From positions 1-13,076 of the forward strand of contig LJUY01000066.1 of assembly GCA_001304015.1 (NCBI GenBank): a DNA stretch of 13,076 nucleotides. Direction: 5' to 3'. The notes beneath the pieces were generated by a model that had not been told where the DNA came from, did no database searches, and saw only the letters and a list, made by a program, of their open reading frames with translations. This document shows positions 8,065 through 13,076 of this stretch, piece by piece; the stretch's first letter is position 1; every line of letters begins with the position of its first letter. Made by a program: the position numbers and the translations under genes. Source of the stretch: a candidate division Zixibacteria bacterium SM23_81 (GTDB lineage Bacteria > SM23-81).

Positions 8065-8120
8065 CGAATCTCGAATCTCGAGTCTCGGGTCTCCAGTCTC
8101 GGATTACAAGTCTCGATCTT
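8065..8120 (+). repeat. Heptad tract right of the four-helix-bundle gene
   Basis: Eight units in register: cgaatct, cgaatct, cgagtct, cgggtct, ccagtct, cggatta, caagtct, cgatctt. The first 16 bases are the exact reverse complement of 7586-7601. The tract ends just before the nitroreductase ribosome binding site. Confidence 0.85.
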
Positions 8121-8137
8121 TCAGTCAGGAGCCACTT

Positions 8138-8653
8138 ATGAACGTCTACGAAGCCATCAAAACCCGTCGAAGCATCCGCAGCTATGAAGACAGGCCCGTG
8201 GAGGAGGATAAGCTCCACCGCATCCTGGAGGCCGCTCGCTTGGCCCCCTCGGCCAGCAATCTGCAAGAGTGGCGGTTCGTTGTGGTGAGAGATGCCCATA
8301 TCCGGAAAAAGCTCATGGAGGCGGCCAAGGGGCAGCGTTTCGTCGGGGAGGCCTCGGTGGTCATTGCCTGCTGTGCCAAGACGGACCAGCACGTGATGAC
8401 CTGCGGCCAGATGTGCTACCCCATCGATGTGGCCATCGCCATCGACCATATGACCCTGGCCGCCGTGGAGGAGGGCCTGGGAACCTGCTGGATCGGAGCC
8501 TTCTTCGCGGACCAGGTCAGGGAGATTCTGGGCATTCCGGAGAACGTCCCGGTGGTGGAGCTTTTAACCTTAGGGTATCCGGCCTCGGTTCCTGGACCCA
8601 GCTCAAGGCTGCCCTTTGACACGATCATCAAATACGAGCGGTGGTCGGATTAA
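8138..8653 (+). CDS. Nitroreductase family protein (FMN-dependent)
   Basis: A 171-residue flavoprotein of the nitroreductase fold, which acts as a dimer using FMN and NAD(P)H. Seen: the N-terminal FMN-phosphate signature TRRSIRSYEDRPV (residues 9-21), APSASNLQEWRFVVV (36-50; family members usually have QPW where this has QEW), a central helix with DVAIAIDHMTLAAVEEGLG, and CWIGAF near the active site, followed by LTLGYP. It is at the short end for the family. AGGAG (8127-8131) lies 6 bases before the ATG. The stop is one base before the likely GTG start of the next gene, so the two are probably coupled. The substrate cannot be read from sequence; the name does not imply nitro reduction. Confidence 0.9.
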   Translation: MNVYEAIKTRRSIRSYEDRPVEEDKLHRILEAARLAPSASNLQEWRFVVVRDAHIRKKLMEAAKGQRFVGEASVVIACCAKTDQHVMTCGQMCYPIDVAIAIDHMTLAAVEEGLGTCWIGAFFADQVREILGIPENVPVVELLTLGYPASVPGPSSRLPFDTIIKYERWSD

Positions 8654-8654
8654 G

Positions 8655-9674
8655 GTGGCTCCTTCGGCAGAGAGGAAGGTTAACTTCGGCCTCATCGGCC
8701 TGGGCCGACATGGGTCACGTTATGCCACACATCTTCTTAAGGATGTCCCCCAGGCCAAGCTGGTGGCAGTGTGCCGTCGGGACCGGGAGCAGGGCCAGGC
8801 CTTTGCCCACCGACATGGACTGATCTTTTGCTCAGATTACCACCAGCTCATCGAAAACCCAGGCGTACAGGCCATCGCAATTGTGGTCAGCCCCGACCTT
8901 CACCTGGACATCTGTCGCCATGCGGTGGCGGCGGGAAAACATGTTCTCTTGGAAAAACCTCTGGCGCGAAATCTGGCCGAGGGTAGACAACTTAAGGATT
9001 TGTTGGATAACGCCAGAATCAAGTTCATGTTGGCCCAAACCCTGCGCTTCAACTCGGTGGTTCGAGAGATCAAGCGGCTCAAGGATCGAGTTGGCAAAAT
9101 CCACCTGGCGGCCTTTAATCAACGTATGGAACGCCATAAACTGGGTTGGCTTGATGATCCTCATGTGGCTGGTGGGGGCAACATCCTGCACACCGGGGTG
9201 CACATCTTCGATCTGATTCACTTCCTCCTCGAGGAGGAAGTGGAGTGGGCTTGGTGCCGGACCGGTCGCGTCTATCACCAGCGTACCGAAGACATCTTCG
9301 CTGCGCTGCTGGGCCTAGAGATGGGAAAGACCATCTGCTTGGTCGATTCCTGCAAAGTCACCGGCGGCCGATCTGGTCGAATTGAACTGGTGGGAGAGAG
9401 GGGTCAGCTGGTGGGCGATCATGTTCTGGGCACCTTGATTCACATCGAGGATCGTCGGGCAGTTTCTCTGGAGCTGCCCTCGTCTGTTCATACGGTTCAA
9501 AAGGTTCTAGAGGCATTTGCCAATTGTATTCTGGACGACCAAACCCCTTCGATTACCGCCCAGGATGGCCTGCGCACTCTTCGAGTGGCGGAGATGTGCT
9601 ATCGCTCGGCCCAGAATGGAATGGTCGCAAAGCGGAGGAGCTATTTAAATGAGGGAAATATAGAGTCTAAATAG
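8655..9674 (+). CDS. Gfo/Idh/MocA family oxidoreductase
   Basis: A 339-residue NAD(P)-dependent oxidoreductase; the family acts mostly on sugars, inositols and related polyols. Seen: the Rossmann motif FGLIGLGRHGSRYA near the N-terminus, VVSPDLHLDICRHA, the family signature LLEKPLARN (E100-K101-P102), and GGGNILHTGVHIFDL with the conserved histidine of GVH (H183). In this last motif the usual Asp (GGxLxDxGxH) is His, a variant expected to alter the active site. Start choice: GTG 8655 is one base after the nitroreductase stop and begins shortly before the Rossmann fold. A TTG at 8616 with AAGG 7 bases upstream would add 13 unconserved residues and overlap the previous gene by 38 bases. It may work with the ColD-like protein on a keto-sugar (inference from proximity only). 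Confidence 0.88.
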   Translation: MAPSAERKVNFGLIGLGRHGSRYATHLLKDVPQAKLVAVCRRDREQGQAFAHRHGLIFCSDYHQLIENPGVQAIAIVVSPDLHLDICRHAVAAGKHVLLEKPLARNLAEGRQLKDLLDNARIKFMLAQTLRFNSVVREIKRLKDRVGKIHLAAFNQRMERHKLGWLDDPHVAGGGNILHTGVHIFDLIHFLLEEEVEWAWCRTGRVYHQRTEDIFAALLGLEMGKTICLVDSCKVTGGRSGRIELVGERGQLVGDHVLGTLIHIEDRRAVSLELPSSVHTVQKVLEAFANCILDDQTPSITAQDGLRTLRVAEMCYRSAQNGMVAKRRSYLNEGNIESK

Positions 9675-9685
9675 GGAGAATTGGG

Positions 9686-10090
9686 GTGCTGAAAAAATTG
9701 GAACACGTGGGCATCGCCGTTGAGGATTTGGATCAAGCCTTGGAGGTCTATCAGGAGACCCTAGGTCTTGCGCCCGATGAGGTTCTGGAGGTTCCAGAGC
9801 GTGGCATCAAGATCGCCTTTTTCACCTTGGGCCAGGTGCAGTTGGAGCTTTTGGCCAGCACTCGAGAGGGGAGCGATATCGGCAATTTCTTGCAGAAACG
9901 CGGCCCGGGACTGCACCACCTGGCTTTTCTGGTTGACGATGTGGCCGCGGCCTTGGGTCGTTTGAAGGAAAAAGGTATCCGGTTGATAGACGAGACTCCC
10001 AAGAGAGGGGGACGCGGCAATAGGATCGCCTTTGTCCACCCCAAGAGCATCGGCGGAGTGTTGGTGGAGTTGTGTGAGAAACATGGGTAA
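9686..10090 (+). CDS. mce: Methylmalonyl-CoA epimerase
   Basis: A 134-residue protein of the vicinal-oxygen-chelate fold that interconverts (S)- and (R)-methylmalonyl-CoA, linking the carboxylase product to the mutase substrate. Seen: two beta-alpha-beta repeats; metal ligands expected at H7 (LEHVGIAV), E54 (QLELL), a histidine of GLHHLAFLVDD (77/78) and E128 (GGVLVELCEKHG). The string RLIDETPKRGG and the ending AFVHPKSIGGVLVELCE are characteristic of the epimerase rather than of other VOC proteins. The start is GTG 9686 with GGGAG (9674-9678) 7 bases upstream; the first bases of that site overlap the stop of the oxidoreductase gene. Its presence strengthens the reading of the locus as the methylmalonyl-CoA pathway, even though four unrelated genes separate it from the mutase. 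Confidence 0.92.
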   Translation: MLKKLEHVGIAVEDLDQALEVYQETLGLAPDEVLEVPERGIKIAFFTLGQVQLELLASTREGSDIGNFLQKRGPGLHHLAFLVDDVAAALGRLKEKGIRLIDETPKRGGRGNRIAFVHPKSIGGVLVELCEKHG

Positions 10091-10093
10091 AGC

Positions 10094-10149
10094 GAGTCGG
10101 CAGGATGCAGAAAGCGGGATGCAGGAATCAGTGACAATAGCAATAGCAG
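10094..10149 (+). repeat. Heptad tract after the epimerase gene
   Basis: Units in register: gagtcgg, caggatg, cagaaag, cgggatg, caggaat, cagtgac, aatagca, atagcag. It begins 3 bases after the epimerase stop. Confidence 0.65.
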
Positions 10150-10162
10150 TAAAGTTTTGCAT

Positions 10163-10232
10163 TTAACGAATCACGATCAACGAATATCGATTCACGTAAC
10201 GAGCTTCGATACCGATAAACGAGTTTCGAAGC
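10163..10232 (+). repeat. Heptad tract containing the right copy of the 41-bp repeat
   Basis: Ten 7-bp units, many ending in CGA (ttaacga, atcacga, tcaacga, atatcga and onward). Bases 10190-10230 match the reverse complement of 613-653 with 3 mismatches. The unit at 10183-10189 is absent from the left copy. Confidence 0.85.
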
Positions 10233-10246
10233 AGGTACTAAACGAG

Positions 10247-10295
10247 ATTCCTGCTCCCCGCTCCCCGCATTCGCGGGGACAAGATTCGCAGGAAT
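10247..10295. repeat. Nested hairpin element (REP/dRS3-like)
   Basis: ATTCCTGC (10247-10254) pairs perfectly with GCAGGAAT (10288-10295). Inside it TCCCCGC (10262-10268) pairs with GCGGGGA (10273-10279) around an ATTC loop. ATTCC...GGAAT ends recall dRS3-type and other REP-like palindromes. There is no T-run after it, so it is not a canonical intrinsic terminator, although it could still stabilise the 3' end of the upstream transcript. Confidence 0.7.
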
Positions 10296-10347
10296 GACAT
10301 ATTAAGAATGAAGATTCCCGGATTCCGATTCGCGGATCCCGGGTTTC

Positions 10348-10356
10348 TAAGGAGGT
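10348..10356 (+). promoter_or_regulatory. Full-consensus Shine-Dalgarno of the synthetase gene
   Basis: TAAGGAGGT is complementary over nine bases to the usual 16S rRNA 3' end and lies just before ATG 10360. It is the strongest ribosome binding site in the window and fixes the start of the fused synthetase. Confidence 0.85.
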
Positions 10357-10359
10357 AGC

Positions 10360-13076
10360 ATGCGTGAGGTTCAACCTAACATGATCGACTATAAAAAGAC
10401 CCGTAAGGAGTTCAAACTAGAGGTGCCCGAGTATTTCAATTTCGGGTTCGACGTTGTGGATGAATGGGCCGAGGACAGGACCAAGCTGGCTCTGGTGATC
10501 GTGGATCAAATGGGCGAAAGAACGGACCGGTACACGTTCTGGGACATGAAGAACCTCTCTAACAAATTCGCCAATGTCCTCAAGAGATGTGGACTGAAGA
10601 AGGGAGACTGCGTCTTTCTGATGTTGGGCCGCGTGCCCGAATGGTATATCAGCCTGGTGGCCATGTTCAAGTTGGGAGTGGTGGCCATGCCGGCTACCGT
10701 TCTCTGCACCATGCGGGACATCGAGTACCGCATCAATCGGTCTGGAGCTGTGATGGTCATCACCGATGAAGAGGGAGTGGCTAAGGTGGAGGCAGTGCGG
10801 GAGCGTTGTCCCACCCTCAAGACCACGATCTTGGTTGGAGGCCGGCGAAAGGACTGGTTGGACTTTTGGGAGCGCATCGATGGAGCCCCGGCTCGGCTGG
10901 AGAAGGTGCCCAGGACCAAGAGTGACGATACCCTTCTTTTGTATTTCACCTCGGGTACCGTGTCCTATCCCAAAATGGTCCTGCACACCCAGGCCTCGTA
11001 CGCCATCGGCCATATCATTACCGCCAAGTTCTGGCAGGACCTGAAGCCCACTGATCTGCATTGGACCCTGACAGACACCGGCTGGGCCAAGGCCGCCTGG
11101 GGGAGTTTGTTCGGTCAATGGACCCTAGGAGCCACAGTCTTCCATCACAACGCCAGGGGCAAATTCGACGCCGCCAAGACTCTTAGGATTCTTGAGCGCT
11201 ATGGCATCACCACATTCTGTGCCCCACCCACGGGTTACCGGATGATGATTTTGGAGGACCTGAAGAAATATGATCTCAGTAACCTTCGTCACTGTATGAG
11301 CGCCGGGGAGCCCCTGAACCCCGAAGTGATGAAGGTATGGGAGGAGGGCACGGGCTTGAAGATTTACGATGGGTATGGACAGACGGAGACAGTCAACTTG
11401 GTGGCCAACTTCCGTAGCATGCCCATTCGGCCGGGCTCCATGGGCAAGCCAACCCCTGGCTTCGACGTTCAGATCGTCGATGATGATGGCAACATGCTGG
11501 GCCCGAACGAGGAGGGATATATCGCCGTTCGAGTGAAGCCAGAGCGGCCCGTGGGTCTCTTCAAGGAATACTGGAAAGACCCCGAGGAGATGTCACGGGT
11601 TTTCTCCGGCGACTGGTATTTTACAGGGGATAAGTCTTATAAGGACGATGACGGCTATTTCTGGTTCGTGGGCCGCGCCGATGACGTGATCATCTCCTCA
11701 GGGTACCGCATCGGGCCCTTTGAGGTGGAGAGTGCCTTGGTGGAGCACCCAGCCGTGGCTGAATCGGCCGTGGTAGCCAGTCCCGATTCCGTCAGGGGAG
11801 AGATTGTCAAGGCCTTTGTGGTTCTGAAACCGGGGTATTCTCCCTCCGAGGAGCTGACCACTCAAATTCAACAGCATGTGCGAGAGGTGACGGCCCCGTA
11901 TAAATATCCACGGGTCATCGAGTACGTCACCGATCTGCCCAAGACCATCAGCGGGAAGATCCGCCGGGGCCAGCTGAAGAAGAAAGAGTGGGCCAAGGAG
12001 CTGAAGAGAAGGCCCAGTTACGCATACATGGGCTCGGAGGCAAAACTGGTCGGGTCCACCATCGGAGAAACTCTGCGGGATATCGTCGAGCGATATCCGG
12101 ACAACGAGGCGCTGGTGGTTCCCTTTCGGGACGTGTGCCTGACCTACCGCCAATTTCTGGGTGTCTGCAGCCAGGCGGCCAAGAGCTTCCTGAAGTTGGG
12201 CGTTCAGAAGGGCGATCGGGTGGCCATCTGGGCCACCAATCACCCGGAGTGGGTCATCACCCAGTTCGCCTCTTCTATGATCGGAGCCATCTTGGTGACC
12301 GTAAATCCGGCTTACCGAAGCCACGAGCTGGAGTACGGCTTGAAGGATTCCGAAACCCAAACCCTGGTGCTCATCGAGAAGTTCAAGACTTCCGATTACA
12401 TCTCCATGCTCTATGAAGTCTGTCCAGAGGCCAAGAAGGCCAAGCCCGGTCAAATCAAATCTAAAAAACTGCCCTTTCTGAAGAACGTCATCCTCCTTGG
12501 CAAGAAAGTTCATCCTGGGATGTGGACCTGGGATCAGTTCCTGAAGCTAGGAGAATCGACCTCTGATGAAGAGCTGGCCAAGAGAGAACACGCTCTGGAT
12601 GCTGACGAGGTCATCAACATCCAGTATACTTCCGGGACCACGGGAATGCCCAAGGGGGCCTCTCTGACCCACCATAACATCCTCAACAACGCCTTTTTCG
12701 TGGGGGAGGCCATGAAGTTTTCTCCCCAGGATCGGCTGTGTATACCCGTTCCTTTTTACCACTGCTTCGGAATGGTATTGGCCAACCTGGCCTGCGTGAC
12801 CCACGGATCGGCCATGGTGCTTCCCGACGAGTATTTCGATCCTCTGGCTACCCTCAAAACGGTGGAAAAGGAGAAGTGCACCGCCATTCACGGCGTGCCC
12901 ACCATGTTCATCGCCGAGCTGGAGCATCCCGATTTCGCCAAGTTCGACCTGAGCACCTTGCGGACGGGCATCATGGCGGGCTCACCGTGCCCCATTGAAG
13001 TGATGAAAAAGGTGGTCGACTTGATGCATGCCAAGGAGATGACCATAGCGTATGGGCAAACTGAGACCTCCCCGGT
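10360..13076 (+). CDS. Tandem (double) acyl-CoA synthetase, 3' partial
   Basis: One reading frame, free of stops for 905 codons, runs off the window end and holds two adenylate-forming modules. Module 1 (residues about 1-545) resembles medium-chain acyl-CoA synthetases: [15 protein letters not shown] (192-206), GYGQTET (338-344), [20 protein letters not shown], and the catalytic lysine in [15 protein letters not shown] (K533). Module 2 (from about 550) resembles FadD-like short/medium-chain synthetases: [12 protein letters not shown] (756-767) and [10 protein letters not shown] (896-905), where the window ends. The linker is only a few residues (around [11 protein letters not shown]). Sequence resembling the usual N-terminus of a standalone module-2 enzyme begins before the first ATG there (12028), and no good ribosome binding site precedes it, so separate translation is unlikely. 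Each module would form an acyl-CoA from acid, ATP and CoA; propionate is a reasonable substrate from context, but unproven. The expected total is about 1,100 residues. Confidence 0.88.
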   Translation, partial: MREVQPNMIDYKKTRKEFKLEVPEYFNFGFDVVDEWAEDRTKLALVIVDQMGERTDRYTFWDMKNLSNKFANVLKRCGLKKGDCVFLMLGRVPEWYISLVAMFKLGVVAMPATVLCTMRDIEYRINRSGAVMVITDEEGVAKVEAVRERCPTLKTTILVGGRRKDWLDFWERIDGAPARLEKVPRTKSDDTLLLYFTSGTVSYPKMVLHTQASYAIGHIITAKFWQDLKPTDLHWTLTDTGWAKAAWGSLFGQWTLGATVFHHNARGKFDAAKTLRILERYGITTFCAPPTGYRMMILEDLKKYDLSNLRHCMSAGEPLNPEVMKVWEEGTGLKIYDGYGQTETVNLVANFRSMPIRPGSMGKPTPGFDVQIVDDDGNMLGPNEEGYIAVRVKPERPVGLFKEYWKDPEEMSRVFSGDWYFTGDKSYKDDDGYFWFVGRADDVIISSGYRIGPFEVESALVEHPAVAESAVVASPDSVRGEIVKAFVVLKPGYSPSEELTTQIQQHVREVTAPYKYPRVIEYVTDLPKTISGKIRRGQLKKKEWAKELKRRPSYAYMGSEAKLVGSTIGETLRDIVERYPDNEALVVPFRDVCLTYRQFLGVCSQAAKSFLKLGVQKGDRVAIWATNHPEWVITQFASSMIGAILVTVNPAYRSHELEYGLKDSETQTLVLIEKFKTSDYISMLYEVCPEAKKAKPGQIKSKKLPFLKNVILLGKKVHPGMWTWDQFLKLGESTSDEELAKREHALDADEVINIQYTSGTTGMPKGASLTHHNILNNAFFVGEAMKFSPQDRLCIPVPFYHCFGMVLANLACVTHGSAMVLPDEYFDPLATLKTVEKEKCTAIHGVPTMFIAELEHPDFAKFDLSTLRTGIMAGSPCPIEVMKKVVDLMHAKEMTIAYGQTETSP

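Noticed and set aside
12028-12030. ATG as a separate start for the second synthetase module
   Set aside because: The nearest purine-rich AGAAGG ends about 15 bases upstream, and sequence resembling the usual N-terminus of standalone enzymes ([10 protein letters not shown]) already starts before it. No stop separates the modules.
11698-12513. 271-codon open frame on the minus strand
   Set aside because: It lies fully opposite the fused synthetase, whose codons encode clear adenylation motifs. The minus-strand product has no recognisable domain.

Overview
This window is bacterial: genes are dense, Shine-Dalgarno led and all on the + strand, with moderately GC-rich codons. Its centre is an ATP-dependent propionyl-CoA to methylmalonyl-CoA pathway. 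No rRNA, tRNA, CRISPR array or transposase was seen. The taxon cannot be fixed. The split architecture (separate carboxyltransferase, biotin carboxylase and biotin carrier; mutase without its B12 domain) is common in anaerobic or environmental bacteria, and the repeat-filled intergenic gaps fit an uncultivated genome.

Layout. 1-595 is the 3' part of a metallo-beta-lactamase-fold hydrolase with an apparent one-base frameshift near 395-397. 596-833 is a repeat-filled gap. 834-6058 is a tight operon: carboxyltransferase beta, biotin carboxylase, biotin carboxyl carrier, methylmalonyl-CoA mutase catalytic subunit. 6059-6373 is another repeat-filled gap. 6374-7573 is a DegT-family PLP-fold protein whose Schiff-base lysine is replaced by histidine, as in ColD-type sugar dehydratases. 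7656-8030 is a small four-helix-bundle (S23/IVP-type) protein flanked by inverted 7-bp repeat arrays. 8138-10090 is a close-packed run: nitroreductase, Gfo/Idh/MocA oxidoreductase, methylmalonyl-CoA epimerase. 10091-10359 is a repeat- and hairpin-rich gap. From 10360 to the window end runs one uninterrupted reading frame holding two complete-looking adenylate-forming modules in tandem, i.e. a fused double acyl-CoA synthetase.

How the genes fit together. The synthetase would activate short acids to acyl-CoA. The three-part carboxylase would make (S)-methylmalonyl-CoA, the epimerase would convert it to the R form, and the mutase would give succinyl-CoA. The B12-binding mutase subunit and its chaperone GTPase are not in the window. 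The ColD-like protein, nitroreductase and Gfo/Idh/MocA protein lie between mutase and epimerase, with no obvious role in this pathway.

Best leads: (1) the double acyl-CoA synthetase in one open frame; (2) the His-for-Lys DegT-family enzyme in a propionate locus; (3) degenerate tandem repeats with a strict 7-bp period in almost every longer intergenic gap, including a 41-bp element present in inverted orientation on both sides of the whole pathway cluster, whose two copies differ by exactly one 7-bp unit.
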